DNA of 64,000 bases, taken from positions 1,677,501 to 1,741,500 of the forward strand of contig CALZFC010000072.1 of assembly GCA_945643635.1 (NCBI GenBank), in the 5' to 3' direction. This DNA is from Allodiplogaster sudhausi. Lineage: Eukaryota > Nematoda > Chromadorea > Rhabditida > Diplogasteridae. The translations under genes and the position numbers were made by a program. Positions within the stretch are counted from its first letter, which is position 1. Every line of letters begins with the position of its first letter. The notes beneath the pieces are model-generated. The model saw nothing but the letters and a program-made list of their open reading frames with translations, was not told where the DNA came from and searched no databases. Of this stretch, positions 22,433-34,129 are shown piece by piece.

Positions 22433-23324
22433 ATGATGGCGACAAATTTCAGATCTGCTGAGTGTGAGCCGTGGCTGGAATGCCGCTTTTCTCCCAAATC
22501 GTTCTTGACCGGGGAGTGCGATCCCGTTCTCTTTTACTCCCCGCACTACGAGCAGGCGCTCCTGGATGAGTTCCTGCCTGGCTCTCCGACCAGATCTGAA
22601 TTCCTCAGCGATTTCAACTCTGAAAGTGACACTGGCCGCTCGTCCTCTTTGGAAACTCCCGATGGCGACTTTGACTTCGAGCCTTCTTCAAGTGGTGAGC
22701 AAGTTGCATATCCTTTGTATGTACTGTCTCCTTGTAAGCAGCATTTCCGGTGATGAAATTGCGTGTGCTCAGTTTCCAACAGGTGGTCTTTTTGTGGACT
22801 CATTTCCAGTTTAGAACGCTGTAATGGACTTCATTAGTGATGTTGAAATTGCAAATTCTATTTGTGCCTTCCCTTCAGGAACTGTCCCGTCGGTGCTGGA
22901 ATCGGCAGAGCAGTCACTTCCCAGAGACCAGAAGACGGCTGAAGTGAAGCGTGAGACCCTGATCCCGTCCCCTTCCAAGATTGGACAGCGGAAGCTAAGA
23001 AGAGGCAGACCATCGGGGTCTAATTCCAATTCGAAGATGGCGGTGTTCGCCAAGAACTACCGGGAGCAGAAGAAGCAAGAGACCCGCATTTTAGCTGCAA
23101 GAGTGCGAGAGTTGGAAGAGGGGAACAACCGCCTCCGACTCGAAAGCCGTTCCTGGAAGGAGAAGTTCCTCGTTCTCTCAACTCAGATTGACGACATGAA
23201 GAAGAGCAGCGAGAGGACTTCCAAGGTCAGCGCAGTCATTGACATGATGAGCGCCCATTCTATTGGCGGAGTCCGTCTAACCTTTGACCAGTATGGGGAA
23301 CCCTGCTTTGAGTTTAGCAACTAG
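22433..23324 (+). CDS. Atypical bZIP transcription factor (CREBZF-like)
   Basis: Two exons, 22433-22694 and 22879-23324, about 235 residues. The N-terminal half is acidic and Ser/Asp-rich (ESDTGRSSSLETPDGDFDFE), like an activation domain. The basic region reads RRGRPSGSNSNSKMAVFAKN then YREQKKQETRI, followed by a leucine-zipper heptad region (ARVRELEEGNNRLRLESRSW, then KEKFLVLSTQIDDMKK). The usual invariant Asn of the bZIP basic region is replaced, and the MAVFAKNYR pattern recalls CREBZF/Zhangfei-type factors. It is expected to act in the nucleus as a dimer. Two adjacent ATGs (22433, 22436) could start it. An alternative acceptor exists at 22784, but only 22879 joins in frame with conserved content. 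Confidence 0.8.
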
Positions 23325-23544
23325 TATTGATAGTCAACGTGCGAATATTACTTCATTCTATGTTTGTTTAGCAGTTTGCCTGTCTAAATTGTTTTATATG
23401 TTTATGCGCTTACGTCATTGATGAAGCCGTATCGGCATACAATTTTAAGAGTTGAGCTTTTGCATGTACATGACAGTGGGAGGTGGTGGAAACGTATGGG
23501 CAAACATACTTTTCATGATAGGGATAGTAGCAGGGCAGGAACAC

Positions 23545-25193
23545 TTAGTCTATGGCATGTTGGGAAGTGAGGTCGAAGCAAAAACGGGCGGGTCTGATTG
23601 GAGTTGCTTCGCAGGCAGAGCTGATGAAGCGGTTCGGTCCCTCTGTCGATGCGAAGGCTTCTCGGAGGGTCGAGAGCAGCTCCGTACTGGGAAGAGAAGA
23701 ATATTATTCGATAGTAAGGATAACGCGGTAACCGGGAGTTCTTTTGTTGATTGTGAAGCGTCCACGAGAAGGGAGGGAGAGGACGTGCAAGAATGCAGAG
23801 ACCAAGTGAGCAGAAAAGCTCGCGGAAGCGAGCGGAGAGGGCCTCTTCTCCCATCTCAAAGTCCCAGCAATAGTGTTTTTACTGTCTTTACTTTTAAACG
23901 AACATTTTTGAGCAAATTTTGTTGATGCTCCCAGATGATAGAAAAAAGATCCAGAAGTTCATAGTCATCCGCGACTGATGGAAACAGTGCGAGGACGAGA
24001 TCGTTCACCAGTTCTGCAGAATACAAGAATGTTGACCCGCGCCTTCTCTGGCAATTCCTTGTCGTCCTTCTGTGAACCTGCTCCCTCTTCCTTATTATTT
24101 CGGCCCTCTTCCCCCAACACTCTCTTTCCATCTCCAATCTGCCTGATGATGAAGGGTCGGATCGATTAAGAAGAAGCGCTTTGCCGGCATGGCGTCGGAA
24201 ATAGAAGATAACTGGTATATGAAGGGAGTTTATAGTAAGAACATCCGGCAGGGAACTAAAATACTATACTCTTTTCTATCCTCCTACCATCTCTCGTTAC
24301 GATTTGTATCCTTTTTCTAGTCACAAGACACAACCGTTCTACATTATAGTCCTTATTTACATTTTTCTATGTATAATCAGGGGCTGACTCGATTTGATGA
24401 AGAGAAGAAGTGGGCGGATCGCGCACTTGGAAGAAGAGAACGATCGGCTTGGCTAGGAGATTATCACTACGGCTAGCAACTCCCCCCCCCCTCCCCGTAC
24501 CCACCATTTACATCTCTCCTGGATATATTCGCTTCATCTCCAAACAAGGAACCGTTCACGACTGTCTCCGAATAAGTCCTGAAGAGACAGAAGAAGCAAT
24601 GGACAAACGAGAGAGAGTGGAAGCAAGGGATGGAGAGAGAGAAAGATAGAGAGAGATGGAATGAGAGAGAGAGCAGAGACAGAGGGAGGGTTACTGTAGT
24701 GACTAACTTGTTGATGAGAAGAGTCTTGCCTTCTCCATTGAGAAGTGGCATTTCAACGAAGCCAAGACTCGTTTCTTGGAGTGAACCCTTAAAAGAAGGG
24801 AAGGAACAGAATGGACAAAGAGGAGTGACTGACGGATTCTTTGATGAGAAGAGAGAATTCCATAATGAGATGGACATCTGCTTGTCTGTAATTGGAACGA
24901 AGAAGAAACATCTCGTAGCCAAGAGCGAAGGGATCGGATGAATCTCTCTTCAAGTTCAGTTCCATTCCATCACCCATTCTTTATTTCCTATTCATCTTTC
25001 ATCACCTTCGTTGAAAAAAGCCATCGCTTTCCGCTCAATTTTGCGCGAATGGTATGTACATTGCTGACCTAAAACATTAGAGATCATAAAGGCAGAGATG
25101 ATAGAGAAGGAATAATCGAGAAAGAAAGTGAGGGAGAGAGAGAGATATGAAGAGAGAGAGAGAGAGAGAGAGATATGAAGAGATATGAAGAGG

Positions 25194-25240
<47 letters not shown>

Positions 25241-25386
25241 ATTACAATCTGGCGGCCAGTGGTGCGAGTCCGATCAAAGAGACAGATTCGAAGAAGAGCC
25301 GAGACTGGAGAGGGAGACTGCTCGGCACCCTCTACACGCACGAGGCGAATCAACTTACTCACCCGCACTTCTGTCTTCCGAAGCTG

Positions 25387-25427
<41 letters not shown>

Positions 25428-25705
25428 CGATAGGAATAGAGAGCAAGAGGAGAGAGAGAGAGAGAGAGAGAGAGTAGCGATAGGAATAGAGAGCAAGAGG
25501 AGAGAGAGAGAGAGAGAGCGACGGGTGAAGACGAGATGAAAGTGATGAAACGGTGTAAAGAAACGAACCATGCATCCTCCGTGATTCCAATGAAGGTCGT
25601 GGAAAGCAAGATTCGATTCAGACAGACGCGGAGTGAGGTGGCAACCGAGCGAGACGTGAGAGTCTAGAGAGAAGCAAGGAAGGACGAGAGATAGTGAGAG
25701 AGAGA

Positions 25706-25747
<42 letters not shown>

Positions 25748-26383
25748 AATGAAAACCTCTGCGCTGAGCATCTGCAAGAGAGACTATGGCAGACTGAACT
25801 GGAGGGTGAGCAGAGGGGCCTGGAGGAGTGTGGTGGGCGAGAAATGTCCGAGGAACGAGTCCTCTTTCTCCGTTTCCACTCAGCCTCTCCGCAAACCACC
25901 ATCCATCTGGTCTCCACAACAGAAGGTTACTTTGCAGTCTGACTTACAATGTTTCACTCCTTTGTCTGTATCATTAGAGAAGTCATGCAAACACATTTTT
26001 AATTCTTTTTCCCTTGACTTCTCTAACCTGGTTTCAAGAATGCGCAGCCGGTCTCCTTTAGAAATCTCAAGATCTTCGTTCTTTTCGGCCGCCAAGTCCC
26101 CTAAGGCTTCGAATATATTTCCATGGACGATTCGGCTAGCAGCACGCGTAATAACAGATTCGCTCCTCTGCATGTCTGCCGTCTCTCCAGGCGGCTCTTG
26201 TACTCCTCTTGTGTCTACTTCTCTGTCGTCTCTCACTTCCCCCACATCTCTCTCTTCGCTTCTGCTGTCCACTTCTCCTTCGTCCTCGTCATCTTCGGCA
26301 TACATTCCAGATTGTCGTGGTGGCTTCGAATCGATACGACTGTCAAAAAAATTTGATTTTAATGATTCCTTCGAAAATTCCAT
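23545..26383 (-). CDS. nph-1: Nephrocystin-1 (ciliary transition zone, SH3 protein)
   Basis: Twelve exons, all phases agreeing: 26383-26028, 25911-25757, 25663-25569, 25383-25246, 25068-25006, 24947-24834, 24787-24708, 24578-24505, 24452-24389, 24255-23904, 23854-23733 and 23686-23545, about 584 residues. An acidic N-terminal part leads into an SH3 domain (ALGDLAAEKNEDLEISKGDR, then PDGWWFAERLSGNGERGLVP). The C-terminal half matches nephrocystin-1 block by block: SNLAFHDLHWN, LLRICLFDRTR, VSNVHTIRAKLSGKRWLFS, KTYSETVVNGSLFG, IPVIFYFRRHAGKALLLNR and ARPLPPFSW. Nephrocystin-1 works with NPHP-4 at the transition zone of cilia and gates ciliary entry. The N-terminal coiled coil of the vertebrate protein is not seen; the ATG at 26383 gives a shorter protein, and an upstream exon cannot be excluded. 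An X-box lies 226 bp upstream. Several introns are CT/GA microsatellite. Two acceptors are GAG. Confidence 0.92.
25100..25745. repeat. GA/CT microsatellites in nph-1 introns
   Basis: Runs at 25100-25240, 25390-25520 and 25690-25745, each inside an intron. The 25420-25500 block repeats a 'GAGAGTAGCGATAGGAATAGA' unit twice. Confidence 0.9.
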
Positions 26384-26608
26384 ATTTCGGTCTCTCTCTC
26401 GCTCTATGAATGTACATGCCGTACCTCATTGTCTGCTGCACGCAATTGTCGCTAGCCTTTTCTACCGCTCGCGTAATACACACCAGAAATCAGAAGCAAT
26501 TTCATGTTTTCGAAACCACCGCGACAACGAATTACAAAGATAAGAAAGAATTTAAGAAGGGTGAAAATAGAAGGCGAGATTGCGAGCCAGTCGCCATCTC
26601 GCGTGGCT

Positions 26609-26622
26609 GTTTCCATGGTGAC
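26609..26622 (-). promoter_or_regulatory. X-box (RFX/DAF-19 site) upstream of nph-1
   Basis: The minus strand reads GTCACCATGGAAAC, a very good match to the nematode X-box GTHNYYATRRNAAC. It lies 226 bp upstream of the nph-1 ATG, within the range usual for DAF-19 targets. Ciliary genes are controlled by RFX factors through this motif, and C. elegans nph-1 is reported as DAF-19 dependent. The match both supports the gene call and suggests that the gene starts close to 26383. Confidence 0.8.
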
Positions 26623-26639
26623 TGGAATGACCAAGTGCA

Positions 26640-27256
26640 CCCTTCTCCATCGCGGGTCTTCTCCCACGAGGCCCTCCCATCTCACCAAACATGTCACTTC
26701 TTCCCTTTCCAGATTGAGACTACTATTTTATACTAGGAGCCAGAGTTTGACAAGTAACAAAAATAGAAACAAGAACAGCAGACGCGGAATCAATGAAAGA
26801 GAAACAAAACTATTTAATAAGGAACTAATATTGAGAAACCATAGAGACTAATGTAGATATAGTCTATAATGTATTCACCGGAAGGAGCTAATATAACATT
26901 AGCAAGGAACCTCACGGTACGGTATGCAATTTACGGGAGATAAACATGACTATGCTGAAAACTAAAGCTCAGCATCCATGAGGGAGACGACTGAAATCCA
27001 TTTTAGGCGAAGTGAAGCTTTCAAAATAATACGAGAATATATATGAATTCAAAGTTCTATTACCGATAAATTTCCGTAGCAGGAAGTTAAGAAACAGACG
27101 AAAAAGTTTGTAACAGTTCTCAACCCTTATCTCTGAATATCTCATGTGATCTTAGTTTATTATAACCCAAATTCCCACTCGAATCCATCGCTATTTGTGC
27201 AGCCTCTCAGCCAATTGAGTTGAAGAGAGGAAGAAAAAACGAAGAGGGATGAACTA
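26640..27256. other. Intergenic, no gene seen
   Basis: AT-rich spacer between the nph-1 promoter and the 3' end of the lact gene; nothing recognised. Confidence 0.5.
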
Positions 27257-29546
27257 CTACTCTTCGATGATAGAGTAGACGGTGTCCTGCAGACGCCGCC
27301 ACGTTCTGCATAAGTCAGCCAGCCCAGTCTTCAGTGCATTCGTCGTGTAGGCTATGGCCACTCGGTTGGCCACGTCCAGTTGGACCTACCATGGAGGGAA
27401 GAGAGAGAGAGAACGGGACAGAGAAGAGGGGGGAGAGAGAGCGAGATAGAGGAGAGAGAGAGGAGAGGGGGGGAGAGAGATCGAGAGAATAAGAATGAAC
27501 CTGCTGGCAGCCATGGCCGGTGTGTCCGATTGCAGTCTTGCTCCCGGCCCTGTTGACGGGGAGCATGAAGAAACCGTTGCCCTTCGCGACAGCGTGGTCC
27601 ATCACTAAATCCGTGGAGTTGACAGTGGACCTCTGCAGCTGAGCGAGAGTGGCCGAGCCAACCAGCCGGCCCTCTCCCAACTCAAGAGAATGACATCACA
27701 ACTTGCACCCCTCTCTCCACTCACCAGACTGAACAGAGTGGCCAGCGAGCGAGCATTTCCAATGCCAAGGGCGGCTGCTTGCTCGATAGAATGGAAGTCG
27801 CCGTTGTTGACGGTCATCTTGTGCACGCAATCCAGCCATGGAAGATTGAAGAGTACACGAGAGAGATAAGAGTCCTGCGGAGAGAGAGAGAGAGAGAAAG
27901 GGGAAGCGAGAGAAAGAGAAGAGAGAGAGAGAAGAAGCAAGAGATCAAGAGAGAGAGAGAGAGAGAGTAAGCGAGAGAGTAAACGAGAGAAGGAAAAAGG
28001 AAGAGAAGGCACGTACACTCAGAAGCTTGAAGAGTGCCTTTAAGTACTTCGCCACTCGATAATCCGTCATTATCTCACTGAGACGGTCTCCCACCGAAGG
28101 AGCAGTCAAATGAGCCACACGGTGGGCATGCTCGGGGGCAAGGCCAATGTGAAAGTCAACTCCGTATGGAGTCGCCAACTCATCCCTGCAAAACAGAGAG
28201 AGAGAGAGAGAAGGAAAGTGCAGAGAGAGGAGAGAAAGAGAGAATGGGGAGAGAGAGCAAAAGCGATGAAGAGATTGTGAGAATGGGTATTAGCGATAAG
28301 AGTATTGGCGTGAGAAGTGGCTGACTTGACAAACTGTCCGATGCTTCTCTTGCCCGGGTCGACTCTTCGGATGAGTTGGTCGACCAGCCATCCGAAAGTG
28401 TACACATGATAGCCGCTGGCAGTGCCGGGGGGCCAGAATGGCTTCTGTTCTGCCAGACGACGGCCGATGATCTCCGGGGAAGAAGCTTCTTCCACGCTCA
28501 CCTCGCCATCCAAGAAAGGAACTCCCGCCATGTGAGACAGCATCATCTGTCATGACAATGAAGCCTTCGGTCGAAGCAGAAAGGGGGTTGAGTGTCAAAA
28601 AATGTCATTTCTGACAGAATAAATAAATCTTTTGATTTTGTACCCCCCCCCCCCCCTCCAGGCCTGAAGTAGTGCACCGGACTTCGTCCAGCGCTGGGTT
28701 AAACCGAAACACGCTTACTGCCCCTATTCTTAGAGAATGCCTCGCTTTCATCGATCGCCATAAGCAACTTCGCTTACTTCAACAGCAGCCTTATCAGAGT
28801 GTGAGTCTTAAATTGCTAGGGACTCTTTAATCAAAACAAGCTTGCCTGTCACTGGAAGAGGAACTTAAATGTTTACCCATTCGTCAAGACGTTCGTCAAG
28901 ACGAAATAATCTACTGCGAAGATGAGTGGTGGGTGCAATTCACCAGAAACCAAATGAAGACAACCGAGGAAAGAAAACTTTCCCGTGTGCCTTTTTGACT
29001 ATATTCGTACCTGAACAGTGACGTTGCTCTTTCCATGCTGGCCGAATTCAGGCGAATACTTGACAACCAAGTCCTCGTAGCTGAGAACCCGCGGTCGACA
29101 AGAAGAGCGACTGCCACGGCAGCCACTCCCTTCGTCGTGGAGAAGACAACAGCGATGGTATCCTAGAAGACAAGGTAACAAGACAAGCCTCCCTCCCACC
29201 ACCCACTTCCTCATGGCTGCTCGGTCTGCATATCCTCCCCAGATGTCCACGACCTTCTTTCCTTCCACGAACACAGAAAAGGAAGCACCCCCTCGCTCCC
29301 ATCCGTCCACAAAGTTCTGTCTGAAAGCTCAATTCAATCAAATGGGATAGAAAACTTCACATATTACAAAGCACAACGAGGTCTCGCCAACCTGAATACA
29401 TCGCGGACCTTGTCAAATCGCGGCTCTACAATTCCCTCGACATGAAGAGGCAAGTTCCCGGCGCCCCCGTTTTGTATGAAATATGCAAATACAGCGCCAA
29501 AAGCGAGAACAGCCGTGCTCAACCACCAGCCTCGCCCCACAACCAT
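27257..29546 (-). CDS. lact: Beta-lactamase-like serine hydrolase (LACT family), with an apparent 1-nt frameshift
   Basis: Eight exons: 29546-29392, 29320-29203, 29162-29011, 28546-28326, 28185-28017, 27874-27725, 27680-27501 and 27385-27257. An N-terminal signal anchor (WWLSTAVLAFGAVFAYFI) is followed by WERGGASFSVFVEGKKVVD, then the SxxK active-site motif FSTTKGVAAVAV, LSHMAGVPFLDGE, SGYHVYTFGWLVDQLIRR, PYGVDFHIGLAPEHAHRV and the KTG-like HTGHG. C. elegans LACT proteins and LACTB are relatives; the substrates are unknown. Exon 3 is 152 nt where the flanking phases require 153. The frame shifts between LLVDRG and LSYEDLVVKYSPEFG near 29086-29090, suggesting one lost base (real mutation or assembly error). 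Everything else is intact. Exon 7 uses a TTGAG acceptor. Confidence 0.88.
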
Positions 29547-29816
29547 CTTGCGACCTTTACAACCAAGTGCAAGGAAGAAAGAGACACCCTCCCATCCAAC
29601 ATTTCACGTAGGTTGTAGTCGGGCAAGGTTCAAGAACCTACGAATATGCATCAAACTTCAACTCCGAGATGAAACTGACAAGGCAAAACACACTCTGCCT
29701 TTATCAAATGAAAACAGCAACGTTAACAACTTGTATGCAGGCTCACACAAACATAACAATGTTAAATACACCAGATAACGAAGAAGTAATAACAGTAAGT
29801 GAGAAAAGATTCGAGA

Positions 29817-30738
29817 TCACATCAAAAGCTTTTCAACATCATCCTTAATCTTGCGAATCTGAGACTTGAGCTGAGATCCCTCGTTTTGAGTGATGGAAGC
29901 AGCGATGACCGGGCGAGTGACTCCGCAAGCACGGCCGAGAGCCGCCTTGCTCTTCACGAACACGTAGGGGACGTTCTTGTCTTCGCAGAGCAGAGGAAGG
30001 TGGAGAATGATCTCAAGTGGCTCTGCGTCCGCAGCCATCACAATCACCTTAAGAATGAAGAGTTAACAAAATACTCATCTCCATCATTTCTTTTGGGGAT
30101 TACTATTCGAATGCTTCTGCCCCAACGAGCCTAAATATTTCTTTAAAAAATAGCCACCCTCCCCTCACAATCACCATAGGGAGTTCATTTATGCGACGAA
30201 CGTTCAACAGTTGACGCTGCGACATTGTATTAAACTAAAATTTTTTTAAAGTACATCCAATATCGGTGCTATACTAGTTGGGGGGGGGCAAAATAAATTA
30301 TCCCCAATATCCAATTAAATGTGGAGATTAGTAGTTTTTTTTATTTTGCACCAAAATTTTTAATAGCCTAATAAACTGCCGGGCTGATGCGAGAAAGGCG
30401 AACTATATTTTAGTAGTAGACAATATTCTTTTTTTTTTGAAGTAGACAACATATTTATATATTTTCGAAGTAGATAACATAACATATCCCAATTTTTGTC
30501 CAATTTGAGAAGATTTTTTTTGAACAGTAAATGGTGCAACCAACTACTTTTATCGGATTATTTCATCGAGACTGTGACAGACCTCAGCGATGCCACGGTT
30601 AAGAGTCTTCGTAGCCTCGTTCGCTCCTTTCTTCAGTTGCTTGTAGTTCATCGCCTGCTGAACGAGATCCAACAGCTTCTGCGAGAGGTTCGTGTCCGCA
30701 AGAGGGTAGGCCTTGGGATTCATTCCTTCATTGGCCAT
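29817..30738 (-). CDS. snu-13: SNU13/NHP2L1 (15.5K) RNA-binding protein
   Basis: Two exons, 30738-30583 and 30047-29817, encode 128 residues, the length of human SNU13. Motifs include [61 protein letters not shown] and [18 protein letters not shown]. The L7Ae-family fold binds the kink-turn of U4 snRNA in the spliceosomal tri-snRNP and of box C/D snoRNAs in the nucleolus. It lies on the same strand as lact and nph-1. Splice sites are GAG/GTCTGT and TTAAG/GTGATT, the latter a slightly unusual acceptor. Confidence 0.96.
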
Positions 30739-31420
30739 GGTCGAAGCTTAATGGATTCCTCAATTAGGAACACCTTATTCCATCCGAATACAGTTAAATC
30801 ATGCCAAAGGGCAAAAGCTATAACAGTAATTATCCTAAAAAAAGGCAGAACATCGATAAGTTGAAGGATTCGAGGTTAGGCGATTAATCGAAAATTAAAG
30901 TAGAAAAGAAACAAAAAGAACATGGAGCAAAACCCTACAGGAAAGAGAGAATAATGATAAAAGAAAGTACCCTAATAGCAAGTTATTTTCGCAGATGAAA
31001 CGCCTATATTATTCAAATGTATACTCTCCAAAGGAAAATCTGACTACTGTAAATAGCAAACAACACTACTAGTTCCCAATCCGACACGCATCGACATTTT
31101 GCTAAAATATTGATTATGTAGGGCAGAATTATAGCGAACTATAACAGCTTTGATACCTACAAAACTATTTGGCTTAATTAATTTCAAATTTAGTACAAAA
31201 AAATAAGGATTGTGTTTATCGGCTTATCGCCTGTTCTCTTTTGTGGTGTTATATCTACAGTAATCTTATCGTGAATTACAAGTTTGCACGGCCATTTGAA
31301 TGGCGACGAAGAACGTCGCAGATCGGCGTCGTCTTCCGTCACTGATTTCAAGCGATTGTCCGTGCGCAGACCGAGAAGAAGCTCTCTAAAGAGTACGCGT
31401 ACTTCCGAAATCGCAAGAAG
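30739..31420. other. Intergenic or hAT 5' flank, no firm feature
   Basis: AT-rich. From about 31297 a short open frame and a basic sequence (EKKLSKEYAYFRNRKK) run into the hAT transposase, so its true first exon may begin here. I find no CAGAGGTG-type left terminus. Confidence 0.4.
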
Positions 31421-33673
31421 ATGGATCCGAGCGATCCCATGAAGCAGCTTTTCTACAGCCCTGAGGGGGACGAGGCTTCAGCTTTCTACACTCAGTTGCT
31501 GTATTGTTCTCAGTGTCGCCTAGTCATGGTTCTTGGAGGGAATTCGAGGTACTTTGTCTTGTTTTAATGCACTTTTTTTTACTAGTGTTTTGATTGCGAT
31601 TGGCTGCCATTTTTTTTATGAGACTGATTTCAGTCGTCATTTGGAGAATTGCCAAAGAGGACGTCAACAGAAAATACTGAAGACTCCAGAATTGCGCAGC
31701 GGGCCGATTGATGGCTTCTTGTCTAGCGTTTCTGTTGCGGGCACGCTTGAAGAAAAACGACAACTCTCAACTGCCATTGCTAAGTGGGTCTCGGGAGACT
31801 CCCGACCATTCTCTATTTGTGAGGACCGTGGATTCCAAGACGTTATTTCTGCCGCTCTGAAAATTGGGTTAGATATTAGCCTTTTCTTGTTTGCATAGGT
31901 TTCAGTGTATATTTTTCCAGAGCAAAGCGTAAGCAAGTCGACAATCTCAAGGTCGACTCAATCATTCCTTCGAGGACTACAGTAACTACTCGAGTAAACG
32001 AACTTCACTCTGAGCTGCTCGCAACGAAAGGTGCTGAAGTAATCCAACATCTGGACGAGTATGGCGGTGCAATCTCGGCAGACTACGGCAAACGGAAGGA
32101 CGATTACATAACACTGGTGCTACACATTGTTCGCGATTGGTTAGTGTTTGATATAGTCATTGTAACATATTTAAGATTTTTAAAAATATAGTGTTTTTAA
32201 TATTTTAAAAATATAGTGTTAATACATTACTATAATATAGTCTGTGTTCCACCTTTCTAGGCGTTACTACAGTGTTCATGCCGCGATGAAGCGGTGTGAG
32301 GTTGCGAGAAAGGACAGCACCCAAGTGTGGAATGACATCAAGTCGGCAGCAGCAACATTCGGATTATCGGAAGCGACGCTCTCTAAGTTGTATGCAGCAT
32401 CTGATAAGGGCTCCAATATCAGCAAGGCGCTTCGGATCAACATATGCAAAAGTTGGATTCATTATCTACCACTTGTAGATTGTTCTAGACATCGTTTTGT
32501 TTTAGAAGTGTCTTGCATCTGCCATGTCGCGAACAACATATGCAAGCGAACATTCAACCCGTACAAGGATCGCAAGAGCCTACTGTTCGCAAATGATCTA
32601 ACTGCAGAAGATCTCGGTCATATTCGACATGGACGGCGAATTCTCGATAACTTGAAGACCGTTGTCAATGGAGTGAGAGGATCTTCTCTTGGAATGACGC
32701 TCTCTAGAAAGCTCCCGTTGGAAGTGGAGACTCGCTGGTTGTCTAAGCTGAAGTCGGCAAGGGCATTCAAAGAATGTGCCTCTGATCTGTTCGGTCACAA
32801 AGACCGAAGCAAACTACCTGAGGTTGTTTTTAAGCTGTATTTCTGTACTGACATGAATCGCCAACAGTATATTTTTAGGATGTTCGAAATGCTTTGGACT
32901 TCCTCTCCATGAATCGCACGGAATTCGATGATGTTCTTTACATCTTGGAGCAGTTTGAGCAATTCATCATATTCTTCCAGGTTTGGGAAGTCCACTTATT
33001 TTCCAATTATATAAGAGTTGTTTAGGGAGACGCGGCATTGCTCTGTGAGGTCTGGCCTAAATGGCACGAACTACGAGAGCGATTCCATACGATTGTGACA
33101 ACTACTGACTCCGACCTACTCAGCGCGCTCGGTAGAAGTGCATACAAATGCATGATGAGGAAGGAGGACGATGGAATCATTACCAAGTTCCACCGGATTG
33201 CCACCCTCCTGCACCCAAGAAGGAGCAAGCTTCGACTCCTTGCCACTGATGACGAGCGGAAGGATGTGATTAGGGAGTTAAAAGATCTCCTTGGAAATTC
33301 CTTGAATCATACCCAGCCTTCCTCTTCCCAACCAAAACCGGCGAAGCTCCCCCAAACTGCTTATGATAATGCGTCTGACTCTGAAGACGAGGATAACTTT
33401 TCCGAAGTTGATACATACCTGAATTCGCACTTTAAATTTGTTGACTCTAACGGTGATGACCATTACGATCCCCTGCTGGCTTGGAAAAATCGTGCATCTG
33501 ATTTCCCAAAATTGTCTCGTCTTGTTGTTCAGCTTTATGCCATTCCAGCTTCAACTGCCGTTGCAGAACGCTCTTTTTCTGACCTCAGAAATCTGATTCC
33601 CGAGAAACGTGAGAGTCTTTCACCCGAATCTGTCTTCAACTCTCTTGTTGTTCGTTCCCTTTTGAAGCTCTAG
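31421..33673 (+). CDS. hAT-family transposase, spliced and open
   Basis: Six exons, 31421-31548, 31634-31867, 31921-32139, 32261-32822, 32879-32980 and 33026-33673, about 630 residues. A 54-nt intron at 32452-32505 may also be removed without changing frame. The N terminus has a BED-type zinc finger (CSQC ... SRHLENC across exons 1-2). The core has SGDSRPFSICEDRGFQDVIS, typical of hAT proteins, and ETRWLSKLKSARAFKE. The C terminus carries the hATC dimerisation region (WKNRASDFPKLSRLVVQLYA, then IPASTAVAERSFSDL). It has no stop codons or frameshifts, so it could be active or domesticated. A hAT-like right terminus lies at 34035, about 360 bp after the stop; the left terminus was not found. Its ATG is one choice; upstream in-frame basic sequence exists. 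Confidence 0.88.
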
Positions 33674-33911
33674 TGTTAACACTCGCCCGGAATGAATAGA
33701 ACAACAAGCGGTTAATCAATCCCATTTTTTTCTAATCAATCAATCCAAAATTGTTACATCCCGGTAAATGTATTTGTGCTCAGTTGTTCATGAAGCCCTG
33801 TGAACAGGATTTTTTATCTTCTTAATAAAAGGACTAATGAAAAATAGGAATCTGACATGTTAAGAAGAATTGGAGAGGAATAAAAGTACGAATCTGGCAT
33901 GTTTAAATAAT

Positions 33912-34035
33912 TGGGCCGGCCCGGGCCGGCCCGGGCCGGGCCGGGCCCAAAATTCAAGGGCCCGAAATCCGCGCCGAGATTTTAGGCCCTAAGGGCCGGC
34001 CGGGCCCAAAAAAGTTGGGCCAACTTGCACCTCTG
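33912..34035. mobile_element. GGGCCC-rich right end of a hAT element
   Basis: GGGCC/GGCCC arrays end in AACTTGCACCTCTG, the reverse complement of CAGAGGTGCAAGTT, which resembles the termini of the MITE at 57228-57844. The next bases, CTCGTCACTTCGGACAC, recur uninterrupted at 36093. That supports the insertion point at 34035/34036. Confidence 0.65.
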
Positions 34036-34129
34036 CTCGTCACTTCGGACACTGAAGAATATGGCAGAAGGCAAACGCTTTTTATTTTTTTAAGTGTATT
34101 TCTTGTGCTTCTCTCAGTTGAAATACGGT

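Noticed and set aside
23452..23925. 157-residue plus-strand frame downstream of the bZIP gene
   Set aside because: It is antisense to three well-supported nephrocystin-1 exons.
24400..26000. An intermediate filament or lamin gene on the plus strand (HLEEENDRL and similar)
   Set aside because: The coiled-coil look comes from GA-rich sequence antisense to nephrocystin-1 exons and introns.
25749..26543. 264-residue plus-strand frame
   Set aside because: Antisense to the SH3 exons of nephrocystin-1; the domain homology is on the minus strand.
28640..28680. Poly-C tract as a possible element end
   Set aside because: Only a homopolymer; no inverted repeat or target duplication found.
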